A program made the position numbers and the translations under genes. From Aneurinibacillus terranovensis DSM 18919 (GTDB lineage Bacteria; Bacillota; Bacilli; Aneurinibacillales; Aneurinibacillaceae), in NCBI RefSeq assembly GCF_000430625.1, contig NZ_AUMJ01000060.1, positions 1 through 36,596 of the forward strand: DNA of 36,596 nucleotides. Direction: 5' to 3'. Under the pieces are notes generated by a model. It had not been told where the DNA came from. It saw only the letters and a list, made by a program, of their open reading frames with translations, and searched no databases. Positions 15,432 to 23,377 of this stretch are shown here, one piece after another. Position 1 is the first letter of the stretch. Every line of letters begins with the position of its first letter.

Positions 15432-15473
15432 AAGCATTTATTATTATTATAATTTAAATGCAATCGGAATAGT

Positions 15474-15486
15474 TGTGATTATCACA
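15474..15486. promoter_or_regulatory. Palindrome upstream of mccA, candidate operator
   Basis: TGTGATTATCACA has 6-bp arms around a central T. It sits 59 bp before the mccA start, next to possible promoter elements (TAAAAT at 15503). The half-site spacing does not fit the FNR or Rex consensus. Control by a cysteine-metabolism regulator is a guess from context. Confidence 0.4.
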
Positions 15487-15544
15487 TTTACATTATCTAT
15501 GATAAAATGGCACTGGGATAATTTTTTTGAAAGGAAGAACCTCA

Positions 15545-16468
15545 ATGAAGGTGTTTAAGAATATTAAGGGATTAATTGGAAATACACCGATTGTGGAAAT
15601 AACCACGTACGAATTGCCGGAAGGCGTTCGGGTATTTGCCAAGCTCGAATATTTTAATCCGGGTGGAAGTGTTAAAGATAGATTGGGCATCGAATTGATT
15701 CGTGATGCGGAAGAACGCGGCGCACTGAAGCCAGGTGGAACCATTATCGAGCCCACCGCTGGTAATACGGGCATCGGATTGGCGCTTGCTGCGGTTGGAA
15801 CAGGCTATCGCGTGATTTTTGTCGTGCCTGAGAAATTCTCTGTGGAAAAACAGGAAATTATGCGCGCGTTGGGTGCTGAAGTTGTGAACACTCCGACTGA
15901 ACTCGGAATTAAAGGTGCGATTGCCAAATCCAAAGAACTGGAGAAAGAAATTGAGGGGGCTTTTGTACCTCAGCAGTTTGGCAATCCAGCCAATCCGGCC
16001 GCTCATTATAAAACAACGGGGCCTGAGATATGGGAACAGATGGAAGGGAATGTTCATGTTTTTGTGGCGGGCGCCGGGTCCGGTGGAACATTTATGGGAG
16101 CCGCCCGTTATTTAAAAGAACAGAATCCCACAATCAAAACGGTTATTGTTGAACCGGTCGGTTCGATTTTAAACGGTGGAGAAGTCGGTCCTCATAAAGC
16201 GGAAGGGATTGGCATGGAGTTTCTTCCTGAATTTATGGATCCCTCTTATTTTGATGCGATCTATACGGTAAAGGACGAGGATTCGTTCCGCCTGGTTAAA
16301 GAGCTGGCGGCAAAGGAAGGAATGCTTGTTGGCAGTTCTGCGGGTGCCGCCATGTATGCGGGACTGGAAGAAGCGAAAAAAGCCAAACGGGGAACGAACA
16401 TCGTTATGCTTTTTGCCGACAGCAGTGACCGTTATCTAAGTAAAAAAATTTATCAGGGAGGAATATAA
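15545..16468 (+). CDS. mccA: O-acetylserine-dependent cystathionine beta-synthase (MccA)
   Basis: 307-aa fold-type II PLP enzyme of the cysteine synthase family. The PLP lysine is in NPGGSVKDR, the substrate loop is EPTAGNTGIGLA, and the phosphate-binding glycine loop is AGAGSGGTFMGA. The EPTAGNTG loop and VPEKFSVEKQ, together with the mccB gene directly downstream, favour MccA (homocysteine + O-acetylserine to cystathionine) over CysK. ATG 15545 is used because AAAGGAAG precedes it; an in-frame start at 15527 has no such site. It is the first gene of an operon mccA-mccB-yuzD-yuzB. Confidence 0.9.
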   Translation: MKVFKNIKGLIGNTPIVEITTYELPEGVRVFAKLEYFNPGGSVKDRLGIELIRDAEERGALKPGGTIIEPTAGNTGIGLALAAVGTGYRVIFVVPEKFSVEKQEIMRALGAEVVNTPTELGIKGAIAKSKELEKEIEGAFVPQQFGNPANPAAHYKTTGPEIWEQMEGNVHVFVAGAGSGGTFMGAARYLKEQNPTIKTVIVEPVGSILNGGEVGPHKAEGIGMEFLPEFMDPSYFDAIYTVKDEDSFRLVKELAAKEGMLVGSSAGAAMYAGLEEAKKAKRGTNIVMLFADSSDRYLSKKIYQGGI

Positions 16469-17605
<1,137 letters not shown>

Positions 17606-17620
17606 GTGGAGGATCTGTGT

Positions 17621-17929
17621 ATGGTAATTAATGTATTCGGTGCGGAACAATTATGCGCGAGTTGTGTAAACTTACCTTCGGCAAAAGATACGGCCGAATG
17701 GCTGCAGGCAGCGTTAGACCGCCGATATGGGCCTCGCATTATCGTTCGGTATGTGGACATTAATGGGGAATTAACCTCTGAAGATGCGGAGTTTGCCAAC
17801 CGTATTCATGCGGAAGAATTCTGGTATCCGCTTGTCGTATTGAATGGCCAAGTAATAGGGGAAGGAAATCCGAAGCTGAAAGATATTCAACAGGTCATTG
17901 AAAGAGAAGGAATACAGGCAATTGTATAA
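17621..17929 (+). CDS. yuzD: YuzD family protein (DUF1462), thioredoxin-like
   Basis: 102 aa. An N-terminal CxxC (GAEQLCASCVNLPSAKDT, Cys11 and Cys14 region) in a beta-alpha-beta start, followed by RRYGPRIIVRYVDI and FWYPLVVLNGQVIGEGNPKL, is the YuzD pattern with a thioredoxin-like fold. Function is unknown; the CxxC and the neighbours suggest sulfur or Fe-S handling. The start is ATG 17621 with GGAGG 8 nt upstream. It lies 15 bp after mccB. Confidence 0.87.
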   Translation: MVINVFGAEQLCASCVNLPSAKDTAEWLQAALDRRYGPRIIVRYVDINGELTSEDAEFANRIHAEEFWYPLVVLNGQVIGEGNPKLKDIQQVIEREGIQAIV

Positions 17930-17947
17930 TAGAAAGAGGGACTTTTT

Positions 17948-18211
17948 ATGCGCCCTATGGTTGAATTCTGTGTTAGTAATCTCGCCAATGGGACAGACGT
18001 GGTAAAGAAAGCATTGGAAGAAGAGAATGAGGTTGACGTATTGGAATACGGCTGCCTCGGAAATTGCGGACAATGCTTTGTCCAACCGTTTGCTCTTGTA
18101 GATGGGATCATTGTAGCCGCAGCCACACCAGAAGCGCTGCTGGCGGCTATTAAAGAGCACATTAAGAAAAAGCAGGAAGAAGATAAGGCATGGAGGAAAC
18201 TGGGGTTTTAG
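17948..18211 (+). CDS. yuzB: YuzB family protein (DUF1450)
   Basis: 87 aa with MVEFCVSNLANGTDVV at the start and YGCLGNCGQCFVQPFALVDG in the centre. The CxxCxxC arrangement, with the earlier Cys, could bind a metal or a 2Fe-2S cluster as in thioredoxin-like ferredoxins; the role is not established. The start is ATG 17948 after AGAGGG. It is last in the mccA operon and ends in a basic, Lys-rich helix. Confidence 0.87.
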   Translation: MRPMVEFCVSNLANGTDVVKKALEEENEVDVLEYGCLGNCGQCFVQPFALVDGIIVAAATPEALLAAIKEHIKKKQEEDKAWRKLGF

Positions 18212-18246
18212 TCGTCTTGTTATCTTAAATTGCGTTTACTGTAGCT

Positions 18247-18294
18247 AAAAAAGAAACCGGTCGTTCTCCACAAGAGGCGGCGGGTTTCTTTTTT
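18247..18294 (+). terminator. Terminator of the mccA-mccB-yuzD-yuzB operon
   Basis: AAAAAAGAAACC and GGTTTCTTTTTT form a 12-bp stem with a partly paired interior, giving both A and T tracts. Confidence 0.8.
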
Positions 18295-18400
18295 AGGAGA
18301 AGTAAGCGGGAAAAAAGCAAAAAATAAGGAAACGGAACATTCCATTGCCCTGCCGAGTCGGATTTTACTTTCGGTCAGGCTCAAGTCCAATGTTTACATT

Positions 18401-18439
18401 AAAAAATAACCGGTAACCATTAGAAAACAGTGATACCGG
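18401..18439 (-). terminator. Terminator of mqnE (minus strand)
   Basis: On the minus strand CCGGTATCAC pairs with GTTACCGG, followed by TTATTTTTT, 18-56 bp after the mqnE stop. A second weaker hairpin with CCTG/CAGG arms lies at about 18345-18380. Confidence 0.65.
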
Positions 18440-18456
18440 ATCTTTTTTGATGGATA

Positions 18457-19563
18457 TTAATATTCCTTGATTACATTATAGAACGTATCACGTTCAACCG
18501 GTTGTTTACCGGCTCCTTTAATAAGCCAGACGAGTTCATCACGGGTTAGCGCGGATTGTGTGAGGGCGCCTACCGCGTGGCTGATCCGTTCTTCGACAAG
18601 TGTGCCGTGAACATCGGATGAGCCGAAGTTTAAGGCCATCTGGGTAAGTTGTGTGCCGATGTTGATCCAGTACGCTTTAATGTGCGGAAAATTGTCCAGC
18701 ATCAGGCGGCTTATTGCAATTGTTTTCATATCGTCAAAAGCGGAAGTCCGACGTTTAATAGATGCGGTAACTTTTTTGGGTTGAATAGCCAGCGGAATGA
18801 ATACATAGAAACCATTCGTTTCATCCTGCAGTTCACGGACGCGCAGCATATGTGTCAGGCGGTCTTCCGGCTTTTCAATTGAGCCGTACAGCATCGTGGA
18901 ATGGGTTTTCATACCCATGTTTTGGGCGATCCGGTGTACGTTAAGCCATTCATCCGTACTCGCTTTTTCCGGGCTCATTTTAAGACGGTATTCTTCTGTA
19001 AGAATTTCTGCCCCGCCGCCTGTTAAGGATTCAACGCCAGCTTTGACCAATTCATTAAGCACTTCCTGTACGGTTAACCCGGACAGTTTAGCGAAGAATA
19101 CAACCTCAGCAGCTGTATAAGATTTAATGGTGACGTGAGGATAATTCTTTTTTAGAGTGCGAACGGTATTAAGATAGTAATCGAAGGGAACGGTATGATT
19201 ATGCCCTCCAACAATATGAAACTCCTGTAGCTGTGGCGTGTAACGTTTCTCAACATATTCCAGGAGCTGTTCTTCATTCATTGTGTAAGCGCCTTCTTCA
19301 TCCGGATCCCGGCGGAATCCGCAGAAAGAGCAGTGGGCTTCACATACATTGGTCGGGTTTATGTACAGGTTTTCGATAAAATAAACACGATTCCCGTTCT
19401 TTTTTGTATTCACGTAGTTAGCTAATTGGCCGATCGTAAGCAAATCATGGGATTGGTACAGCAGCATACCGTCTTCAAGGGTCAGGCGTTCATTGTTTTC
19501 TACTTTTTCAATGACGGGAAGCAGCATCTCATCCTGAACAAACTGTTTCATCAATGTAGTCAT
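18457..19563 (-). CDS. mqnE: Aminodeoxyfutalosine synthase (radical SAM, MqnE)
   Basis: 368 aa. The radical-SAM cluster motif is C74-EAH-C78-SF-C81, followed by GFRRDPDEEGAYTM; FHIVGGHNHTVPFDYY and SLTGGGAEILTEEYR are MqnE signatures. The enzyme joins an enolpyruvyl benzoate to the SAM adenosyl group to make aminofutalosine in the futalosine route to menaquinone, so this organism may lack the classical men pathway. The start at 19563 follows AGAGGTGAG. No other mqn genes are in the window. The remains of a second mqnE-like gene lie directly upstream on the same strand. Confidence 0.93.
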   Translation of the reverse strand: MTTLMKQFVQDEMLLPVIEKVENNERLTLEDGMLLYQSHDLLTIGQLANYVNTKKNGNRVYFIENLYINPTNVCEAHCSFCGFRRDPDEEGAYTMNEEQLLEYVEKRYTPQLQEFHIVGGHNHTVPFDYYLNTVRTLKKNYPHVTIKSYTAAEVVFFAKLSGLTVQEVLNELVKAGVESLTGGGAEILTEEYRLKMSPEKASTDEWLNVHRIAQNMGMKTHSTMLYGSIEKPEDRLTHMLRVRELQDETNGFYVFIPLAIQPKKVTASIKRRTSAFDDMKTIAISRLMLDNFPHIKAYWINIGTQLTQMALNFGSSDVHGTLVEERISHAVGALTQSALTRDELVWLIKGAGKQPVERDTFYNVIKEY

Positions 19564-19582
19564 TGTTTCTCACCTCTAACTT

Positions 19583-19770
19583 TTAATTAAACACGCGCAA
19601 AACGTTGTACAATGTATCGCGTTCGGTTGGAATACGTCCCACCAACGCACAAATTTACGATTCAGGAAACATACATTCGTATCGTTCAAATGCGTATTTA
19701 CAATAAAATAGACATTGTCGCCATTTTTTCGTTCACGAACGATATTGGCTAAATGTCCGATTGCGATATT
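19583..19770 (-). pseudogene. Remnant of a second mqnE-like gene (N- and C-terminal scraps fused by deletion)
   Basis: Translated on the minus strand, 19669-19765 reads AIGHLANIVRERKNGDNVYF then IVNTHLNDTNVC, parallel to TIGQLANYVNTKKNGNRVYF and NPTNVC of the intact mqnE. In another frame, 19583-19645 reads LVGRIPTERDTLYNVLRVFN and stops, parallel to the intact C terminus QPVERDTFYNVIKEY. The 23 bp between look like a damaged NRCKFCAFG codon run. About 0.8-0.9 kb of the middle is therefore gone. Its stop lies 10 bp before the intact mqnE ribosome binding site, so this was once a tandem pair. Confidence 0.8.
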
Positions 19771-19862
19771 TTTATTATAAATATAATTTTAAAATCGAAC
19801 AAGGTCAGGAAAAGTCGGTAACTGCTTATCGAATTAGTAAACATTTGTGTATAATAACGTTT

Positions 19863-19888
19863 GAAATCTTGAGAGAACCAAAGATTTC
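19863..19888. promoter_or_regulatory. Inverted repeat overlapping the yutM promoter, candidate operator
   Basis: GAAATCTT (19863-19870) and AAGATTTC (19881-19888) are perfect 8-bp arms separated by 10 bp. They cover the -35 element and most of the promoter spacer, a typical repressor position. The protein that binds is unknown. Confidence 0.5.
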
Positions 19889-19897
19889 TAGTATGAT
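19869..19897 (+). promoter_or_regulatory. Sigma-A promoter of yutM
   Basis: -35 TTGAGA (19869-19874), a 17-bp spacer and -10 TATGAT (19892-19897). The leader then forms a short hairpin, AGGACT (19905-19910) with AGTCCT (19920-19925), directly before the ribosome binding site. A TATAAT at 19850-19855 could be a second start with a poor -35. Confidence 0.7.
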
Positions 19898-19945
19898 AGA
19901 AGAGAGGACTTCGATGATGAGTCCTTAAAGGAGGGAATGAATCGA

Positions 19946-20299
19946 ATGATTACGCTCACTGAAAGTGCAAGCAAGAAAGTTCAAGAGCTGATGGCTTCTG
20001 AAGATAACAAGAATTTATTCCTGCGAGTCGGTGTAAGACCGGGCGGCTGCAGTGGTTTCTCTTATGGAATGGGTTTTGATGATGAGATAAAAGATGGCGA
20101 CACAGAGATGGACCAGAACGGCGTCAAGATCGTGGTGGATGGCGAAAGTCAACCGTTTGTTGATGGCGTTATCATTGATTATAAAGAATCCATGATGGGC
20201 GGGGGGTTCACCATTGACAACCCGAATGCGATAGCAACTTGCGGCTGCGGGAGCTCGTTTAGAACGAAAGAAAATGCAGGAGCTCCGAGCGAGTGTTAA
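19946..20299 (+). CDS. yutM: A-type Fe-S carrier YutM (IscA/ErpA family)
   Basis: 117 aa of the HesB/IscA family. The three conserved cysteines are present: GGCSGF (near residue 36) and the C-terminal CGCGSSF pair, which together carry a 2Fe-2S or 4Fe-4S cluster to client enzymes. ATG 19946 is preferred over ATG 19937 because AAAGGAGGGA ends at 19936, directly against the earlier codon but 9 nt from this one. The gene is monocistronic with its own promoter, candidate operator and terminator. The C-terminal NAGAPSEC extension is slightly longer than in many relatives. Confidence 0.93.
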   Translation: MITLTESASKKVQELMASEDNKNLFLRVGVRPGGCSGFSYGMGFDDEIKDGDTEMDQNGVKIVVDGESQPFVDGVIIDYKESMMGGGFTIDNPNAIATCGCGSSFRTKENAGAPSEC

Positions 20300-20305
20300 T
20301 GTAAA

Positions 20306-20358
20306 AAACGCGCTTCTTAACGAATTTGCAAGCTTCGTTAAGAAGTGCTTTTTTTTTT
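20306..20358 (+). terminator. Strong terminator after yutM
   Basis: A long stem with arms CTTCTTAACGAA and TTCGTTAAGAAG, extended by GC/GC pairs, followed by ten T. Confidence 0.9.
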
Positions 20359-20478
20359 GTCATTATTTAAATCGTTTCATTTTGGTATATTTATTTATAT
20401 CTGCTGATTTTGTCAGCGTTAGCCTGTGAAAGAATCTTGTTTTATTGTACTTTATAATTACTAAAGGGAACGGAAATA

Positions 20479-20512
20479 CTTTAATAATGAAGATAAAACT
20501 TTATTATTAAAG
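20479..20512 (+). promoter_or_regulatory. Hairpin that pairs part of the DUF1540 gene's ribosome binding site
   Basis: CTTTAATAAT (20479-20488) and ATTATTAAAG (20503-20512) are perfect 10-bp arms with a 14-nt loop. The 3' arm runs into the AAAGGAG ribosome binding site of the gene starting at 20523, so folding could limit translation. The stem is AT-rich and therefore weak. Apart from this, 20359-20520 holds no gene that I can see. Confidence 0.45.
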
Positions 20513-20522
20513 GAGTAGCACA

Positions 20523-20915
20523 ATGCCGGAAGTAAAATGTATCGTTGATACTTGTACGCATTATTTATATGGTGACCGTTGCGGCGCAGGGAATATCGAC
20601 ATTATGCATGAAAACGAACAGAAAATGTCTGTAAACCAAGAACAGACGATGTGCAAAACATTTAGTCACGCAAGAAATGTGTTCAGTTATCTTGGATCTG
20701 CCGATAATGTAAACTGGGCAGGTACAGTCTTAGGAGCGGTCAACCCGGATTATAAGGTCAGTCCGACTATCGAATGTACCGTGGCCTCCTGCAAATACTG
20801 GGGGGAAGGATCTATTTGTATCGCTGAAGCGATCGAGGTTAACGGCGCCAATAGCAATGAATGTCAGGATACGAATTGCATTACCTTTAGTAGGAGGGAT
20901 GGCCATGCAGTATAA
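20523..20915 (+). CDS. Protein with two DUF1540 cysteine-rich domains
   Basis: 130 aa. Two similar cysteine modules are visible: KCIVDTCTHYLYGDRCGAGN with a later CKTF, and ECTVASCKYWGEGSICIAEA with ECQDTNCITF. The spacing C-x4-5-C-x(8)-C...C matches DUF1540, a small metal-binding-type domain common in spore-formers. The linker contains VFSYLGSADNVNWAGTVLGA. Function is unknown; many relatives are small single-domain proteins. The start is ATG 20523 after AAAGGAG. It overlaps the next gene by 11 bp. Confidence 0.83.
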   Translation: MPEVKCIVDTCTHYLYGDRCGAGNIDIMHENEQKMSVNQEQTMCKTFSHARNVFSYLGSADNVNWAGTVLGAVNPDYKVSPTIECTVASCKYWGEGSICIAEAIEVNGANSNECQDTNCITFSRRDGHAV

Positions 20916-21156
20916 GGTGAAGATAAACGAAATCGATGATGGTACAGATTATCCGATTCTTACTTTGTCCGGATTAACCGGATTAGGCCAGGATACCATT
21001 GAGCGTTTGGTACAGGAAGGGAAGTTTCCCGTGCAGGTAAAAGACGGGGTCAAGACGGTTAACGGAAAAAAATTCAGGCAGTGGTCCCATTCTGTTCATG
21101 ATATGGTTGAAGTGGAGAAAAACGATTATCCGACTATGAAAGTGAACGAACACTAA
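20905..21156 (+). CDS. Small protein of unknown function, coupled to the DUF1540 gene
   Basis: 83 aa, no membrane segment or cysteine. The start at 20905 is chosen since TAGGAGG (20891-20897) stands 7 nt before it; the in-frame ATG at 20899 is too close. The reading frame overlaps the 3' end of the DUF1540 gene by 11 bp, suggesting translational coupling. The sequence YPILTLSGLTGLGQDTIERL with EGKFPVQVKDG looks like a short helix-turn-helix-like or ligand-binding fold, but I do not recognise a family. Confidence 0.65.
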   Translation: MQYKVKINEIDDGTDYPILTLSGLTGLGQDTIERLVQEGKFPVQVKDGVKTVNGKKFRQWSHSVHDMVEVEKNDYPTMKVNEH

Positions 21157-21160
21157 GTCT

Positions 21161-21199
21161 GGCTGCCGCCGGTATTAAACTTGGCGCCAGCCCCTTTTT
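21161..21199 (+). terminator. Terminator after the DUF1540 operon
   Basis: GGCTGCCGCC and GGCGCCAGCC form a 10-bp stem with one mismatch around a 12-nt loop, followed by CCTTTTT. Confidence 0.8.
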
Positions 21200-21216
21200 C
21201 TAATATGTAATAATGC

Positions 21217-21257
21217 GGCCAGCATTTGTATAATTTTCTTATTGCTGGCCAAGTTTT
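21217..21257 (+). terminator. Second hairpin before the kinase gene
   Basis: GGCCAGCA (21217-21224) and TGCTGGCC (21243-21250) are perfect arms with an 18-nt AT-rich loop, then AAGTTTTCTTT. It may be a back-up terminator or an operator for the kinase gene that starts 50 bp on. Confidence 0.5.
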
Positions 21258-21299
21258 CTTTAGCTCCAATAAATTTTCACAATAAAGGATGATACTCAT

Positions 21300-22901
21300 A
21301 TGGGGGAAGAGGCTGTCTACATTCGTGAATCAAAAGAGAGGAGTAAACAGTTGGGAATAGACCCGACACAACTCCCGGCGTTCGGCATCGCAATGTCGAA
21401 GGAAGAATTCGAAGGAAAGAGAATGGAGTACGAAGAAATATTATCCGTCGTTCGGTTTTTTCTCGATAAAATTCTGTCTTCGCTGAAAGGCATTCCTATT
21501 TTAATTGTCATTACGGATCAAAAGGGATTTGTTTTAGAAATGGACGGGGATGAAACGATACGGAGTATGGTTAACCAATTAGGTATTAAACCAAGATTTC
21601 AGTTTACAGAAAATGTTTGCGGTACGAATTCGATAAGCCTTAGTTTACAACACCGCCATCCTGTACAACTTATTGGAAGCAATCACTATCATCATTATTT
21701 TCATGGTTCCGCCTGTTACTCTGTCCCGTTTCATTATATGGAAGTAAATAATTTACTAGGTACCATTTCTATTATGATTTCAATTGAACATGCGACACCT
21801 CTTCTGTTAACGATGTTGTCCACAGCGGTAGACTCCATCGAACGGGAATTGCTGCTGCGAAGACAAAACCAACGTTTAAACCTGCTTAATCAAATTATGC
21901 TTGATACAACCGCGAATGGGGTTATTGTTACGGATCAGCGTGGAATTATTACAGAGTTTAATACATTAGCGCAGGAAATCACGGGAATGAAAGCGGAAGA
22001 TGTCATGGGACAGCCTGTGCACGTGATCGAACCAATGGGAAAATATGTTCAACATGTTCTACAGGAGGGAAAAGAATATCAAAACGTGGAGCTTACGCTG
22101 CAAAAGGAAAATGAACGTTCCTACGTATGCCTTTTTGATGCGCTGCAAATCTATGACGATAAAGCCGAATCAATTGGTGCCTTTTGCCAATTCCGGGATA
22201 TTACCGAGCATAAAAAAACAGAGGAATTGCTAAGAAAATCTGAAAAACTTTCGATTGTAGGGCAATTAGCAGCAGGAGTAGCCCACGAAATCAGGAATCC
22301 TTTATCAACTCTTAAAGGGTTTATTCAATTCATGCAATCCAATAACAGTGGGAATCAAAGGTATTTTGACATTATGTTATCCGAATTGAACCGAATTAAT
22401 TTTATTGTCAGTGAATTTTTAATTCTGGCGAAGCCTCAGGCGATGGTCTTTAAACAAAAGAATCCGCTGCATATTCTGCAGGATACGATTTCGCTGCTTA
22501 ATTCGCACGCGACAATGAATGATATCGAGATATTTACAGAGTTTGATGATCACATTCCGGAAATAAAATGCGAAGCAAACCAATTGAAACAAGTTTTTAT
22601 TAATATCATGAAAAATGCCATGGATGCGATGCCCTTTGGCGGTCAAATCGAGATAAAAGCCATGAATACTGAGGATGATAAAATAGTTATTCGCTTTATT
22701 GACCATGGCTGTGGAATTCCTGAAAGCCAAATGACTAAACTAGGAGAAGCATTTTACTCTACAAAGGACAACGGAACCGGTCTCGGTTTGATGGTTAGCC
22801 GAAAAATCGTTGAAAACCACAAAGGGAGTATTTCGATTAAAAGTCAAGTTGACCAGGGAACGACGGTTGATATTGTCTTGCCTGTTTCATTTCAGCGGTA
22901 A
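21300..22901 (+). CDS. Orphan cytoplasmic sensor histidine kinase: GAF (AcoR/DhaR type) + PAS + HisKA + HATPase
   Basis: 533 aa without membrane segments. Residues about 50-185 resemble the GAF-type sensor of AcoR/DhaR activators (ENVCGTNSISLSL, PVQLIGSNHYHHYFHGSACY). A PAS domain follows (about 195-315, TTANGVIVTDQRGIITEFNT). The HisKA box has the phospho-acceptor His in VAHEIRNPLSTLKGFIQFM. The ATPase domain has N box NIMKNAMDAM, G1 DHGCGIP, F box FYSTKDN and G2 GTGLGLMVS. The His box is of the KinA/KinE sporulation-kinase type and no response regulator is adjacent, so input to the Spo0F/Spo0A phosphorelay is plausible. The start is ATG 21300 after AAAGGATG. Confidence 0.9.
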   Translation: MGEEAVYIRESKERSKQLGIDPTQLPAFGIAMSKEEFEGKRMEYEEILSVVRFFLDKILSSLKGIPILIVITDQKGFVLEMDGDETIRSMVNQLGIKPRFQFTENVCGTNSISLSLQHRHPVQLIGSNHYHHYFHGSACYSVPFHYMEVNNLLGTISIMISIEHATPLLLTMLSTAVDSIERELLLRRQNQRLNLLNQIMLDTTANGVIVTDQRGIITEFNTLAQEITGMKAEDVMGQPVHVIEPMGKYVQHVLQEGKEYQNVELTLQKENERSYVCLFDALQIYDDKAESIGAFCQFRDITEHKKTEELLRKSEKLSIVGQLAAGVAHEIRNPLSTLKGFIQFMQSNNSGNQRYFDIMLSELNRINFIVSEFLILAKPQAMVFKQKNPLHILQDTISLLNSHATMNDIEIFTEFDDHIPEIKCEANQLKQVFINIMKNAMDAMPFGGQIEIKAMNTEDDKIVIRFIDHGCGIPESQMTKLGEAFYSTKDNGTGLGLMVSRKIVENHKGSISIKSQVDQGTTVDIVLPVSFQR

Positions 22902-22937
22902 AAATGGAAATTTGAAGTTGTAGCAGCATAAAAACTT

Positions 22938-22972
22938 GGCTGCCGCCGAATCAATATTCAGCGACAGCCTTA
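22938..22972 (+). terminator. Hairpin after the kinase gene
   Basis: GGCTGCCGC and GCGACAGCC pair with one mismatch, followed by only a short TTAT. It shares TGGCTGCCGCCG with the terminator at 21161, so the kinase gene is bracketed by two related hairpins. Confidence 0.5.
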
Positions 22973-23026
22973 TGTTTCCACTGTTATTCTAAATAAAGGC
23001 CGTCATTGGCGTTAGCCATTGATTTT

Positions 23027-23200
23027 TCACGCTCGTTCTTTCCGCTTGTTGCCGAAGAAATAACGAGCTGCATATAACACAATTCCCCAAACAGCTGTGG
23101 CTAAAATAGCTACTGAAAACCAATTCCTTGTGCCGAGAAAGTAATAAAGAGCCAAATGGACGATGAAAATAACAACAATCCACGTTAGTAAGTTCTTCAT
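23027..23200 (-). CDS. Small two-TM membrane protein (57 aa)
   Basis: The start ATG at 23200 follows AGGAGTGAC. The peptide has two hydrophobic helices (LLTWIVVIFIVHLALYYFLG and FSVAILATAVWGIVLYAARY) and a basic end, FFGNKRKERA. The frame stays open far upstream, but only this start has a ribosome binding site. No family recognised. It is divergent from the lysin gene. Confidence 0.6.
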   Translation of the reverse strand: MKNLLTWIVVIFIVHLALYYFLGTRNWFSVAILATAVWGIVLYAARYFFGNKRKERA

Positions 23201-23307
23201 ATGTTTGTCACTCCTATATTTCTTTATTCCTAGGGTTTCCGCTTTTTTACTCTTTATACATGACCTAACCTTACGGGCATCGTTGACATGTAAAGTTGCA
23301 GCATTCA

Positions 23308-23338
23308 TTGTCAAGAGATTTTTTTTCGCATATATAAT
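23308..23338 (+). promoter_or_regulatory. Promoter of the lysin-holin operon
   Basis: -35 TTGTCA (23308-23313), a 17-bp spacer and -10 TATATA (23331-23336), or TATAAT two bases on. It is about 45 bp before the lysin start. Confidence 0.5.
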
Positions 23339-23377
23339 AAGTAAATTACATTCATCCTCACAAAAGGGAGGGAGATC

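Noticed and set aside
15320-15540. T-box or S-box riboswitch before mccA
   Set aside because: No T-box AGGGTGGNACCGCG sequence or SAM-I core was seen; only a short palindrome is present.
15572-16057. 161-aa minus-strand ORF inside mccA
   Set aside because: It is a shadow of the conserved PLP enzyme, with no ribosome binding site or recognisable domain. The same applies to the long antisense frames at 5520-5984 and 16940-17398.
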